From NCBI RefSeq assembly GCF_010500215.1, contig NZ_JAAGOY010000004.1:496001-560000 (forward strand): 64,000 nucleotides of DNA, given 5' to 3'. This DNA comes from Aliiroseovarius sp. PrR006 (GTDB lineage Bacteria > Pseudomonadota > Alphaproteobacteria > Rhodobacterales > Rhodobacteraceae). This document shows, piece after piece, positions 28,602 through 37,453 of this stretch. Position numbers and translations under genes: made by a program. Numbering within the stretch: the first letter of the stretch is position 1; each line of letters begins with the position of its first letter. The notes below the pieces were generated by a model. The model made no database searches. It was not told the origin of the DNA and saw only the letters and a list, made by a program, of their open reading frames with translations.

Positions 28602-29369
28602 TTAGCGCGGCGCCATGCGCACGGCGCCGTCCAAACGGATCACTTCGCCGTTCAGGAACGAGTTCTCGACGATGTGGCGCACCATGCCGGCGAATTCGGC
28701 CGGGTCACCAAGGCGCGACGGGAACGGAACCTGAGCGCCAAGGCTGTCTTGAACCTCTTGCGGCAGACCTGCGACCATCGGGGTTTTGAAGATGCCCGGT
28801 GCGATGGCCATCACGCGGATGCCGTCGCGCATCAGGTCGCGGGCCATGGGCAGGGTCATGCCAACAACGCCGCCTTTGGACGAGGCATAGGCCAACTGGC
28901 CGATCTGGCCATCCATCGCCGCGATCGAGGCGGTGTTGACGATCACGCCACGCTCGCCGTCCTCGGTTACGGGGTCTGCCACAGCCATCCCTGCAGCGGC
29001 TTGGCTGGCACAGTTGAAGGTACCGATCATGTTCACGCCGATGACTTTGGCATAGAGGCCTGCATCGTGCGGCTCGCCCTTCGACTGGGTCTTGGCGGCG
29101 GGGGCGATGCCCGCGCAGTTCACCATCACACGTTCTTGGCCCAAAGCGGCGCGCAGCGTCTTGAAACCTTCGGCAACCGATGCGGCGTCCGACACGTCCA
29201 CCTTGGCGAACGCTCCACCCAACTTTTCGGCCATGGCCTGTCCGGCCTCTTCATTCAGGTCGAAAATGCCAACCTTGGCACCTGCGGCGGCGAACGCTTC
29301 GGCGACTGCGCCGCCCAGACCAGATGCCCCGCCTGAAACGGTGACAACGGTGTTCTCAGAAATCTGCAT
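28602..29369 (-). CDS. SDR dehydrogenase, 3-hydroxyacyl-CoA dehydrogenase type II-like
   Basis: The 255-residue product has [20 protein letters not shown] as cofactor motif, [19 protein letters not shown], the serine in [20 protein letters not shown] and YASSKGG with the Tyr/Lys pair, and [16 protein letters not shown]. The pattern matches HSD17B10-like short-chain 3-hydroxyacyl-CoA dehydrogenases of beta-oxidation. Confidence 0.85.
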   Translation of the reverse strand: MQISENTVVTVSGGASGLGGAVAEAFAAAGAKVGIFDLNEEAGQAMAEKLGGAFAKVDVSDAASVAEGFKTLRAALGQERVMVNCAGIAPAAKTQSKGEPHDAGLYAKVIGVNMIGTFNCASQAAAGMAVADPVTEDGERGVIVNTASIAAMDGQIGQLAYASSKGGVVGMTLPMARDLMRDGIRVMAIAPGIFKTPMVAGLPQEVQDSLGAQVPFPSRLGDPAEFAGMVRHIVENSFLNGEVIRLDGAVRMAPR

Positions 29370-29465
29370 GGGGAACCCTCCGTAACTGTTGGGTCGGCCC
29401 TAGCAAGAATTGCACAAGCGTTCAATAAATCCGACCACCCTGCCCCCGGTGACGCAGCGTCGCCC

Positions 29466-31208
29466 TTAGTTCACCGGCCCCAAAGCACGCATCGCGGCGT
29501 ATTGGGTCAGATAGACATCGCCGGACAGGTGATCCAGAAAATCGGTACGTTGCAAGCGGTCCATGACAGGGCCTTTCACCTCGGACAGGCTGAGCGTGAT
29601 GCCGCTGTCCGCAAGCTGCCGCTCTAGCTCTTCCAGCGTTTCAAGGGCCGATAGGTCGATCTCGTTCACCGCCGAGCACATCAGGACCACGTGTTTCAAG
29701 CCTCCGCGACTGGTGCGGGCCAGCAGGTAGTCCTCGATATAGCGCGCATTGGCGAAATAGAGATTTTCGTCCAGCCGCAGGCTCACCAGCTCTGGGTGGG
29801 TTAGCACGTTGTGCCGGTCGATGTTCCGGAAATGCTGGGTGCCCGGGACCAGACCGACCTCGGCAATATGCGGACGCGAGGTTTTGTATAGATACAGCAC
29901 GATCGACAGAACCACACCTGCGGACACGCCAATCTCGACCCCGAAGCCCAAGGTCAGAAGGATGGTGGCCAGAACGGCGGTGAAATCCGCGCGGTGATAG
30001 CGCCAGGTGGACTTCAGGATCTGCAGGTCCACCAGCCCCAGCACGGCCACGATGATGGTTGCCGCCAGCGTGGCTTTGGGCAGGAAATACAGAAGCGGGG
30101 TCAGGAACATGGCAGCGAGCAGGATGCCGACGGCAGTAAAGGCCCCCGCCGCAGGTGTCTCGGCCCCGGCATCGAAGTTCACGACGGAACGGGCAAAGCC
30201 CCCCGTGACCGGATAGCCGCCGGACATGGCCGCTGCGATGTTCGAGGCGCCAAGCCCCACCAGTTCCTGATCTGGCACGATGCGCTGGCGTTTTTTCGCG
30301 GCCAAAGTCTGCGCGACCGAAATCGATTCTACAAACCCGATGATCGAGATCAGCAGTGCCGAGCCAAACAGGCTGGTCCATAAGTCCGCGTCAAAGCTGG
30401 GCATGGTCAGGGGCGGCAAGCCTTGCGGCACATCGCCCACGATGGCGACGCCTTTCGACTGCAAATCAAAGCCCCAGCTGATCAATGTGGTCACGACCAC
30501 GGCGCCCACGGGACCTGCTTTGGCCAGACTGCCGGCCAGACGGTCACCAAGCCCAAGGGACATCAACAGGGGTTTCAGCCCCTTTCGCACCCAGAACAGG
30601 AACGCAACCGAGGCCGCGCCGATCACCAGCGTGATCAGATTGGTTTCGCCCAGATGCGCGAACAGCGATCCGAAGAGGTCGATCAGGGAATGGCCATGCG
30701 CCTCGATCCCCAGAATGTGCTTCAGCTGGCTGGTGGCAATCAGCAGGCCCGAGGCCGTGATGAAGCCAGCAATGACCGGATGGCTCAGGAAATTCGCCAG
30801 AAAGCCCAAACGGAACACGCCCATCACCAGCAGGATCAGACCAGACAGGAAGGCTAGCGTGATGGCCGCAGCGATATAGTCGGCCTGACTGGGCAGGTCG
30901 AGATTGCCGACCGCCGCTGCCGTCATCAGGCTGACCACCGCGACCGGCCCGACGGCCAACGCACGCGACGTTCCAAAAATCGCATAGGCGACCAACGGCA
31001 GGATCGATGCGTAAAGACCCATCTCGGCGGGAAGACCTGCCAGAAGCGCATAGGCCAGAGACTGCGGGATCAGCATGATCGTGACGATCACCGCCGCCAG
31101 CAGGTCGGCCGAGAACGCCCCCTGATCATAGCGGCGCCCCCAGTCTAACACAGGCACGAATTGTCCCAGGGCAGCGCCGCGCGCCGCCATAGCCTTGATC
31201 ACATTCAT
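29466..31208 (-). CDS. SulP family sulfate/anion permease with STAS domain
   Basis: The 580-residue product has about 12 membrane segments over residues 1-420, with the SulP signature IPQSLAYALLAGLPAEMGLY near residue 50 and GGYPVTGGFARSVVNFDAGA in the middle. A STAS domain follows at about 445-560 (NEIDLSALETLEELERQLAD). SulP proteins move sulfate or bicarbonate. It is the last gene of a leftward operon with the DUF442, persulfide dioxygenase-like and YeeE/YedE genes. A role in exporting or importing sulfur oxyanions next to the sox cluster is a context inference. Confidence 0.88.
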   Translation of the reverse strand: MNVIKAMAARGAALGQFVPVLDWGRRYDQGAFSADLLAAVIVTIMLIPQSLAYALLAGLPAEMGLYASILPLVAYAIFGTSRALAVGPVAVVSLMTAAAVGNLDLPSQADYIAAAITLAFLSGLILLVMGVFRLGFLANFLSHPVIAGFITASGLLIATSQLKHILGIEAHGHSLIDLFGSLFAHLGETNLITLVIGAASVAFLFWVRKGLKPLLMSLGLGDRLAGSLAKAGPVGAVVVTTLISWGFDLQSKGVAIVGDVPQGLPPLTMPSFDADLWTSLFGSALLISIIGFVESISVAQTLAAKKRQRIVPDQELVGLGASNIAAAMSGGYPVTGGFARSVVNFDAGAETPAAGAFTAVGILLAAMFLTPLLYFLPKATLAATIIVAVLGLVDLQILKSTWRYHRADFTAVLATILLTLGFGVEIGVSAGVVLSIVLYLYKTSRPHIAEVGLVPGTQHFRNIDRHNVLTHPELVSLRLDENLYFANARYIEDYLLARTSRGGLKHVVLMCSAVNEIDLSALETLEELERQLADSGITLSLSEVKGPVMDRLQRTDFLDHLSGDVYLTQYAAMRALGPVN

Positions 31209-31255
31209 GGCAATTTTCCGTTTATTTCAAGCCGGTTGGCGAATGCCAGACCGGA

Positions 31256-31585
31256 TTAACTGTTCGAGAGGGTCCACAGGATCTCGCAGCGTGTACCGGT
31301 CCGGCAATAGGCAAAAACCGGACCATCCGCCGCCGCCATTTCTGCCTTGAACGGCTCTTTCATGGCGATGGCATCCTCACGCGACGCCACCGGCAGGAAG
31401 ACGGTCTTCAATCCTAGGGCCTCGGCCTCGGTCTTGACGTCTTCCCACGACGGCTGGCCGGGATCCTCACCATCCGGGCGGTTGCACATCAGGATGGTAA
31501 ACCCCTGATCGCGGATGGCTTTCACATCCTCAATCGCAATCTGATGCGACACCGTGATGGTGTCATCCAGTTTCTTGGTTTGCAT
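31256..31585 (-). CDS. DUF442 (TIGR01244) sulfurtransferase domain protein
   Basis: The 109-residue product has a phosphatase/rhodanese-like loop, VFAYCRTGTRCEILW, near its C-terminus with a candidate persulfide cysteine. In the Blh protein of the BigR regulon this domain is fused to a persulfide dioxygenase; here it is a separate gene 9 bp after the metallo-beta-lactamase gene. It probably carries sulfane sulfur for that enzyme. The catalytic assignment is inferred from the motif. Confidence 0.8.
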   Translation of the reverse strand: MQTKKLDDTITVSHQIAIEDVKAIRDQGFTILMCNRPDGEDPGQPSWEDVKTEAEALGLKTVFLPVASREDAIAMKEPFKAEMAAADGPVFAYCRTGTRCEILWTLSNS

Positions 31586-31594
31586 TGGAACCTC

Positions 31595-32482
31595 TTAAAG
31601 CGCGTTTACGGGAACCTTCAGGAAGGTCTTTCCGTCCTCATCTGCGGGGGGCATTTCGCCTGCACGCATGTTGACCTGAAGCGAAGGAATAATCAGACGC
31701 GGCATATCCAACTGAGCATCCCGTTCAGTGCGGAACTTCACGAATTCTTCGCGCGATTTCCCGGCACCCACATGGATATTGTGCTCTTTTTCATCTGCCA
31801 CGGTGGTCTCCCACTGAATGTCACGGCCATTGGGGCCGTAATCGTGGCACATGAATAGACGGGTTTCGTCGGGCAGCGCCAGAACCTTCTGGATCGAGTC
31901 ATACAGAATACCCGCATCTCCACCCGGGAAATCGGCACGGGCTGATCCACCATCCGGCATAAACAGCGTGTCGCCCACGAATGCGGCATTCCCGACCACA
32001 TGCACCATACAGGCGGGCGTATGGCCCGGCGTATGCATGGCAAACACATCCATGTTGCCAATTTTGTAGGTGTCGCCGTCCTCGAACAAGGCGTCGAACT
32101 GGCTGCCGTCCCGCTGGAATTCGGTGCCTTCGTTGAAGACCTTGCCGAATACGTCCTGCACAACGGTGATCTGGCTGCCAATGCCGATCTTGCCGCCCAG
32201 CTTTTGCTGGATATAAGGCGCGGCCGACAGGTGGTCGGCATGGACATGCGTTTCGATCAGCCATTCAAGCTTTAGCCCTTCGGACTGGATATACGCGATG
32301 ATTTCATCGGCGTGCTCGTAGGAAATGCGACCAGCGGCATAATCGATGTCCATGACGCTGTCGACCACCGCACAAGCATCCGAGGTTGGATCTTTGACCA
32401 CGTAGGAAATCGTGTTCGAATCCGGCTCGAAGAAGGCTTTCACTTCGGGGATCAGGTCGGTGTTTACGGGATAGTCAGCCAT
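31595..32482 (-). CDS. Metallo-beta-lactamase-fold hydrolase, persulfide dioxygenase type
   Basis: The 295-residue product has the metal-binding ETHVHADHLSAAPYIQQKLG (HxHxDH) with further ligands in FAMHTPGHTPACMVHVVGN and FVGDTLFMPDGGSARADFPG, and LFMCHDYGPNGRDIQWETTV. This is the Blh/ETHE1-like group, which oxidises glutathione persulfide to sulfite. It is located between YeeE/YedE genes and the DUF442 gene, the classic company of SqrR/BigR-controlled sulfide detoxification operons. Confidence 0.87.
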   Translation of the reverse strand: MADYPVNTDLIPEVKAFFEPDSNTISYVVKDPTSDACAVVDSVMDIDYAAGRISYEHADEIIAYIQSEGLKLEWLIETHVHADHLSAAPYIQQKLGGKIGIGSQITVVQDVFGKVFNEGTEFQRDGSQFDALFEDGDTYKIGNMDVFAMHTPGHTPACMVHVVGNAAFVGDTLFMPDGGSARADFPGGDAGILYDSIQKVLALPDETRLFMCHDYGPNGRDIQWETTVADEKEHNIHVGAGKSREEFVKFRTERDAQLDMPRLIIPSLQVNMRAGEMPPADEDGKTFLKVPVNAL

Positions 32483-32521
32483 GACATGTCCTTTCCTTGG
32501 TGCCCGGAATTGGATCCGGAG

Positions 32522-32965
32522 TTAGCTTGCTGAAGCGGCGTCGCGCTGCTGCGCGCTCCGCTGGATCATGAAGCGGGCGATGAAGATGCCCACTATAAAC
32601 GAAACCGTGAAAATCAGAACGTCAGGGTTGCCGGTCGAGATCACGGGAAGCGAGGCACCCGGGCAGAAGCCGGCCAGCCCCCAGCCCAGACCAAAGGTAA
32701 AGGAACCACCGATCAGACGACGATCAATCAGCTTGGTGCCCGGCAGGGTGAACCCATTGCCAAAGACGGGCTTCGGTCGCTTCAGGACCAGGAAATACCC
32801 GGGGGCCGTGACCATAATGGCGGCGCCCATCACGAAGATCAGGCTGGGATCCCAGATGCCTGCAAAGTCGAAGAAGTTCAGGACTTTGGCCGGATTGGCC
32901 ATGCCCGAGATCGAGATACCAAGGCCGAAGATCAGGCCGATGACATAGATGAAGATCAACTGCAT
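32522..32965 (-). CDS. YeeE/YedE half-transporter (second gene of pair)
   Basis: The 147-residue product has four membrane segments. GLIFGLGISISGMANPAKVL and GWGLAGFCPGASLPVISTG carry the family's conserved glycine/cysteine motif. Proteins of this group move thiosulfate or persulfide-type sulfur. It pairs with the gene at 32978, 12 bp upstream, as the PmpB-like half of a split transporter. Confidence 0.85.
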   Translation of the reverse strand: MQLIFIYVIGLIFGLGISISGMANPAKVLNFFDFAGIWDPSLIFVMGAAIMVTAPGYFLVLKRPKPVFGNGFTLPGTKLIDRRLIGGSFTFGLGWGLAGFCPGASLPVISTGNPDVLIFTVSFIVGIFIARFMIQRSAQQRDAASAS

Positions 32966-32977
32966 ATCGGTCCCTCC

Positions 32978-33412
32978 TTACAGGCCAAAGATGTGGCGGG
33001 TTACGAACACCATGACGGTGATCCCGGCCATAAAGCTAAGCGTGGCGACAAAGCTGCGCGGCGACAGGCGCGACATGCCGCAAACCCCGTGGCCAGACGT
33101 ACAGCCCGACCCGTAGGTCACGCCGATCCCGACAATGACACCGCCAATGATCATCGACAGCGTGCTGACAGGCACTTGAATCGCGGGAAACTCGCCTACG
33201 ATGAACAGATAGACAAGCGGGCCGGTGACCATGCCTGCCAGAATAGCCGCGCGCCACGCCCAATCGGCCGAGCTGCTGGGCTGCATGAAACCGGTCAGAA
33301 TGCCGGTTGCCCCCAGAACATTGCCGCGCACCCACATCAAAAGCACCGAGGCCAAGCCGATCAAGGCGCCTCCGAACGATGCTGCCAGCGGTGTAAATTC
33401 AGTTTCGATCAT
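32978..33412 (-). CDS. YeeE/YedE half-transporter (first gene of pair)
   Basis: The 144-residue product has about four membrane segments. It begins MIETEFTPLAASFGGALIGL and contains VGIGVTYGSGCTSGHGVCGM, whose cysteines are the conserved sulfur-relay positions of the family. The start at 33412 is preceded by GGTGAGG; the ORF continues upstream without a ribosome binding site. It opens the leftward operon YeeE-YeeE-MBL-DUF442-SulP. A perfect ATTC-N8-GAAT palindrome lies 70-90 bp upstream. Confidence 0.85.
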   Translation of the reverse strand: MIETEFTPLAASFGGALIGLASVLLMWVRGNVLGATGILTGFMQPSSSADWAWRAAILAGMVTGPLVYLFIVGEFPAIQVPVSTLSMIIGGVIVGIGVTYGSGCTSGHGVCGMSRLSPRSFVATLSFMAGITVMVFVTRHIFGL

Positions 33413-33480
33413 GTCATGCCTCACCAGGATTTCTGTTCGCGTGTTAAACTTAGGACGCCTTCTCGGGCAGGGCAAGATTT

Positions 33481-33523
33481 ACATTCACCTTTTTGAATGT
33501 TTTTCTTCCCGACCTTGCGTCAA
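33481..33523 (-). promoter_or_regulatory. SqrR/BigR-type operator and promoter of the YeeE-persulfide dioxygenase operon
   Basis: ACATTC-N8-GAATGT (33481-33500) is a perfect inverted repeat matching ATTC-N8-GAAT, the site reported for the persulfide sensor SqrR. On the minus strand a -35-like TTGACG (33518-33523) is placed 17 bases upstream of the palindrome, so the operator would cover the -10 region, as expected of a repressor. Confidence 0.6.
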
Positions 33524-33529
33524 GCAAAA

Positions 33530-33558
33530 GCCCCACATATCATTGCGACATGCGGGGC
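33530..33558. terminator. Terminator after the DUF302 gene
   Basis: Arms GCCCCaCAT and ATGcGGGGC form a nine-position stem with one mismatch, with T-rich sequence on both sides. It stands between the DUF302 gene and the promoter of the next leftward operon. Confidence 0.65.
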
Positions 33559-33582
33559 CTTGTTTTTCAAGCCAAATCGTCG

Positions 33583-34044
33583 TTACTCGGCAATCGCTTC
33601 CTGCACAATCCCATCCAGAAGCGATTGCACCTTCTGCATCTCGCCCTCTGGATATGTACGATATCCAACGCGGACCTCGCCATTCGTGTCAGTCACGAAG
33701 ATGCCATAGGGGCAGAACGAGATGTTGGCAGCGTCTGCCTCCATCACTTCGCGGCTGAGCTTGGCCGAACAGAACAGGAAGATGTCCGCAGCATCGAAGA
33801 TTGTCACATCCGAGCCCACATCGCCCTTGGTGCGTTCAAGCATCTCGCCAGTATGGCTGACATAGTCGATTACCAGCCCCTGCCCGACGATAGCGGATTC
33901 AACCGCAAATGTCGCATCGTCAAAGCTGCCGTCAAAGGCGTAGGTGACGGCGTGTTCGCTCATCTGCTTGCCGTGACCGTCAGCAAAAGCCGGGGCAGTC
34001 AACGCAGCGGCTGACACCAGTGCGGTTCCAAGAATCTTGCGCAT
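33583..34044 (-). CDS. Exported DUF302 family protein
   Basis: The 153-residue product starts with a signal peptide (MRKILGTALVSAAALTAPAF, cleavage after AFA) and a DUF302 domain: YAFDGSFDDATFAVESAIVG, GDVGSDVTIFDAADIFLFCS and CPYGIFVTDTNGEVRVGYRT. The mature protein is periplasmic. DUF302 has no settled function. Here it contains two cysteines (LFCS and SFCPYG) and is set between soxF and the YeeE operon, each with terminators between, so it is probably a sulfur-island accessory. AGGAGGAAAACT precedes the ATG at 34044. Confidence 0.8.
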   Translation of the reverse strand: MRKILGTALVSAAALTAPAFADGHGKQMSEHAVTYAFDGSFDDATFAVESAIVGQGLVIDYVSHTGEMLERTKGDVGSDVTIFDAADIFLFCSAKLSREVMEADAANISFCPYGIFVTDTNGEVRVGYRTYPEGEMQKVQSLLDGIVQEAIAE

Positions 34045-34088
34045 TAGTTTTCCTCCTAAATTGAGGGCCGTTCGCGCGAAGCCCCTTA

Positions 34089-34119
34089 CAAAAAACGGGA
34101 CCCGGACGACCGGACCCCG
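34089..34119 (-). terminator. Terminator after soxF
   Basis: A 10-bp stem with two G-U pairs (minus strand CGGGGTCCGG/CCGGGTCCCG) and a four-base loop is followed by six Ts. It ends the soxEF transcript. Confidence 0.85.
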
Positions 34120-34163
34120 AGTTGATTTCAACATATTCGCCCATGCGAATATTGGCAAGACAA

Positions 34164-35438
34164 TCAGCCAAACATGTCCGAGGTAATCCCGGCATACCAG
34201 CCAACGCTTTCCTCGTATGTGGCCTGACGCAGCTCTGCATCTTCACCCACGGCACTGATGAAGCCATCAACCTTAGCGATTTTCTCGTCCGTGGCCTCAT
34301 AGCTCGCACCCACTTTCACGCCGTCATTGTCGTCGATCAGTGACCAGCAGGTGTTGGTGAACTTGGCCGGGAACAGTTTTGACCCGGTCAGCGCCGAACG
34401 TACGGCCATCGCGGCAACCTTCGCCTGACTGTTGGCGGCAAAGCCCGATTTCGGCATGTCACCCTGCTGACTTGCATCGCCAAGAACGTGGATGTTTTCG
34501 TCTACGCGCGACTGCATCGTGTGCGGATTAACCGGCGCCCAGTTGCCCTCGGTGATACCCGCCATGTCACAGATCTTACCGGCTTTCATGGCCGGGATGA
34601 CGTTACAAACGTCCACCTTGGTTTCTTCACCATCGATGGTCACCGTCATATCATGCGGGTTCACAGAGACATTGCCGCCACCGAAGTCACCGCCAATCCA
34701 GTCGATCATGCCGTCATAGTGACGCGACCAACCGTCCTGGAACAGCGCCATCTTCGAGAACTTCTCTTTCGGGTCGGCAATGATGATCTTCGCCGTCGGG
34801 TTCTTTTTCGACAGGATATTCGCTATCATCGAGATCCGCTCGTACGGCCCAGGAGGGCAGCGGAACGGGTTGGGTGGCGCGACCATGGCGAAGGTGCCCC
34901 CTTCCGGCATGGCCTCGACCTGTGCTTTCAGAAGCTCAGACTGCGAGCCCGCCTTATAGGCGTGCGGCATGGCGTTCTGATGGGTCACGTCCCAGCCTTC
35001 CACCGCGCCATCGACAAAGTCGATGCCCGGCGACAGAACCAGTCGGTCATAGTTCAGCGTAGCCCCACCGGCGAGCGACACGGTGCGTGCCTCGCGATCG
35101 ATCCCAATGGCCCAATCATGCACAACATTGATGCCGTATTCCGATGCCAGCTTGCCATAGCTATGTGCGATCGAGCCCAGCTCGCGGAAACCCGCCATAT
35201 AGAGGTTCGAAAAGAAGCAGGTGTAGTAACTGCGGCTCGGCTCGACCAATGTAACTTCGATCTCGCCTTTCGAGTCCTTAGCGATATACCGTGCGGCGGT
35301 TGCACCACCTGCCCCGCCGCCAATGACAACAACCTTTGGCTTGCCATGGCCGGCCGCGTGCACAACTGGCGCAGTAAGCGTTGTCGCCGCCGCACCGGCG
35401 GCTGCACCGCCCATAAACAAACGTCTGTTAATCTTCAT
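34164..35438 (-). CDS. soxF: Sulfide dehydrogenase flavoprotein subunit SoxF
   Basis: The 424-residue product starts with a twin-arginine signal (MKINRRLFMGGAAAGAAAT). Its FAD-binding motif is PKVVVIGGGAGGATAARYIA, and an YYTCFFSN loop carries a redox cysteine. C-terminal FCSD-like sequence (FTNTCWSLIDDNDGVKVGAS) holds another. SoxF with the SoxE cytochrome resembles flavocytochrome c sulfide dehydrogenase (FccAB) and can feed sulfide electrons to cytochrome c in the periplasm; it is accessory to thiosulfate oxidation. The ATG at 35438 is preceded by AGGGAG. soxE lies 79 bp upstream. Confidence 0.93.
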   Translation of the reverse strand: MKINRRLFMGGAAAGAAATTLTAPVVHAAGHGKPKVVVIGGGAGGATAARYIAKDSKGEIEVTLVEPSRSYYTCFFSNLYMAGFRELGSIAHSYGKLASEYGINVVHDWAIGIDREARTVSLAGGATLNYDRLVLSPGIDFVDGAVEGWDVTHQNAMPHAYKAGSQSELLKAQVEAMPEGGTFAMVAPPNPFRCPPGPYERISMIANILSKKNPTAKIIIADPKEKFSKMALFQDGWSRHYDGMIDWIGGDFGGGNVSVNPHDMTVTIDGEETKVDVCNVIPAMKAGKICDMAGITEGNWAPVNPHTMQSRVDENIHVLGDASQQGDMPKSGFAANSQAKVAAMAVRSALTGSKLFPAKFTNTCWSLIDDNDGVKVGASYEATDEKIAKVDGFISAVGEDAELRQATYEESVGWYAGITSDMFG

Positions 35439-35517
35439 GTTTTTCTCCCTAATTGGTTGTAATAGGCGCACAATCTGCGCTCGTGTATCGACCCTCTCAG
35501 GTCTTTGAAAAATCTAA

Positions 35518-36228
35518 TTACGGTTCGACCTCTTCGAAATAAGCTGCCAAAGCCGCAATTTCGTCATTGGACAGACGCCCGGCCATCATTTGCATCACGG
35601 GATGGGGGCGGAACTTGTCCTTGTAAGCATGCATGGCGATCACGAAATCCTCGGCAGGCCAGCCGATGATACCCGGAATGCCGTCATTGTCCCCGGTCAT
35701 CTGGTGACAGGAAGTGCATTCAGACGACAGGTATTCGCCATATTCCGGATCGCCCTGTATGGCCAAAATGGCCGGATCAACGTCGTGGTCGGTGCCCGCG
35801 GCAGTGGGGGCTGCTTCCGGGATGTCACCCGGATTATCCGAGTAGCGGCGCAGGAATGCCAGCAGGTCAGCCCGCTTTTGTTCGTCTTTCAAGCCGCGAT
35901 AGGACATCCGCGTGTCGGACGCGAACGCCTTGGGGTTTTCGATATAGCGATCCAGAAGGTCAAACTCCCAAATCAGACCGTCCTTGCCCATGCGCGCCAG
36001 CCCGTTGGAATACTTGAACCCCTCTTCCGACCCGGCCCGACGGCCAAAGATGCCATTCAGATGAGGCCCAACACGGTTCTTGGCGCCTTCGCCAAGTGCA
36101 TGGCAAGATTTGCATTCACTCCAAATTTTTTCGCCATCAGAAGCATTGCCAATTTCATTGGAAAAAGAAGGCGTTGAGGCGCATATCGCAACCGTTAGCC
36201 CAATCGCAGCATTTCTAAACCAATTCAT
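35518..36228 (-). CDS. soxE: Diheme cytochrome c SoxE
   Basis: The 236-residue product has a signal peptide and two heme c sites: CKSCH at 39-43 and CTSCH at 171-175. The first half is cytochrome c550-like with NRVGPHLNGIFGRRAGSEEG. It is the cytochrome partner of SoxF. A strong terminator upstream, after soxD, and an AT-rich stretch (36250-36300) before soxE suggest it has its own promoter. Confidence 0.9.
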   Translation of the reverse strand: MNWFRNAAIGLTVAICASTPSFSNEIGNASDGEKIWSECKSCHALGEGAKNRVGPHLNGIFGRRAGSEEGFKYSNGLARMGKDGLIWEFDLLDRYIENPKAFASDTRMSYRGLKDEQKRADLLAFLRRYSDNPGDIPEAAPTAAGTDHDVDPAILAIQGDPEYGEYLSSECTSCHQMTGDNDGIPGIIGWPAEDFVIAMHAYKDKFRPHPVMQMMAGRLSNDEIAALAAYFEEVEP

Positions 36229-36239
36229 GGGGGCACCTT

Positions 36240-36300
36240 AAACGCCAAGCCCAATCCGCTCAATAACTATAATATACAAATGCATGCATAAGTTGGAATA
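36240..36300 (-). promoter_or_regulatory. AT-rich candidate promoter of soxEF
   Basis: Between the soxD terminator and soxE the minus strand holds ATGCATGCAT, a palindrome, followed by a TATATTATAG-type -10 region and TTCCAA about 17 bases upstream. It is the only AT-rich stretch in this 145-bp gap. No SoxR-type ATTC-N8-GAAT site is present here. Confidence 0.35.
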
Positions 36301-36317
36301 ATGTTGCGCGAAGGCAA

Positions 36318-36346
36318 AAGCGGGCGCTGCATCACCTGCAGCGCCC
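36318..36346 (-). terminator. Terminator after soxD
   Basis: A perfect 10-bp stem (GGGCGCTGCA/TGCAGCGCCC, 36322-36346) with a five-base loop is followed on the minus strand by CTTTT. It separates soxCD from soxEF. Confidence 0.75.
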
Positions 36347-36373
36347 ACTTTTCCAATTCATGGCCAATCGACG

Positions 36374-37453
36374 TTACTGGCTATGCGACTTCAAGAATTC
36401 CAAGATCGCAGCAATATCCTTGTCCTTCTTCAGACCCGCAAAGGACATTTTGGTGCCCTTCATGTATTTACGCGGGTTGGCCAGATAGCCGGACAGTTCG
36501 GTTTCGTCCCAAACCAAACCACCTTCGGCAGCGGTCAGCATCGGCTTGGAGTATTTGAACCCGTCAACCGTACCAGCTTCGCGGCCATAAACACCGTTCA
36601 GGATCGGGCCGGTGCCGTTCTTGGCCTTGTCGCCAACCTTGTGGCATGCCTTACATTTCTTGAAGACCTTCTCACCCTTGGCGACCAGTTCTGCATCCAG
36701 CTCCATAGCCGGCGCGGCTTCTTCAGCGGCAGGCGCTTCAGCTGCGGCCTCGGTAACTTCGGCTTCCGCAGGTGTGGCAGCGGCCGTACCCATCACGGCT
36801 TGGCTGATCGGCGTCGCATCGAAACCCGAGTTCGGGTCACCCGGGAACACCACGGTCGTGATGACCTCGACTGTACCCGGCTTACAATCACTCATGCAGC
36901 GGTTCGTGAAACTGCCATATTCGGTTTCAGCACGATCATCGACAATGAAGCCTTCGGCGTTCGGGAGCTCGACATCCAAGAAGGTCTCTTTCGACAGGAC
37001 GAAATCGTCGTCGACCAAGTCGTTCGAGTACAGGATATAGGCCACGATCGCGTAGGTGTCGTCATCCGACAGCGTGCCCGCAGCACCAAACGGCATCGAG
37101 CGGCGAACATAGTCAAAAGTGGTCGACAGATACGGCCAATAGGATCCAACCGTTTTCAGCGGATCTTCGTGGTCCAGCGTATCCGCGCCACCAGCCAGTT
37201 TTGGCCAGTTGCCAGCACCTTCAGCGAATTCACCGTGGCAGACTGCACAGGCTTCAGCAAAGACTTCCTCACCGGTCCAGACATCGCCCTTACCCGCTGG
37301 CAGGTTCGACCCATCCGGGAACACGTCTAGGTTCCAAGCTGCAATCTCGGAGTCTGTCGCCGTACGGCCAAGGCCCAGCTTTTCAGCCATCGCAGGGGCG
37401 GCGGTCAAAGTGGCAACCGACGCTGCCATCAGGAATTTAGGAAACTTCGACAT
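36374..37453 (-). CDS. soxD: Diheme cytochrome c subunit SoxD of sulfane dehydrogenase
   Basis: The 359-residue product has a signal peptide (cleavage after AMA), heme sites CAVCH (69-73) and CKACH (267-271), and an Ala/Glu-rich linker at about 224-252 between the two cytochrome domains. SoxD accepts the six electrons released by SoxC from the SoxY-bound sulfane sulfur. Its start overlaps the soxC stop by 17 bases and has its own GGAGG. Confidence 0.93.
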   Translation of the reverse strand: MSKFPKFLMAASVATLTAAPAMAEKLGLGRTATDSEIAAWNLDVFPDGSNLPAGKGDVWTGEEVFAEACAVCHGEFAEGAGNWPKLAGGADTLDHEDPLKTVGSYWPYLSTTFDYVRRSMPFGAAGTLSDDDTYAIVAYILYSNDLVDDDFVLSKETFLDVELPNAEGFIVDDRAETEYGSFTNRCMSDCKPGTVEVITTVVFPGDPNSGFDATPISQAVMGTAAATPAEAEVTEAAAEAPAAEEAAPAMELDAELVAKGEKVFKKCKACHKVGDKAKNGTGPILNGVYGREAGTVDGFKYSKPMLTAAEGGLVWDETELSGYLANPRKYMKGTKMSFAGLKKDKDIAAILEFLKSHSQ

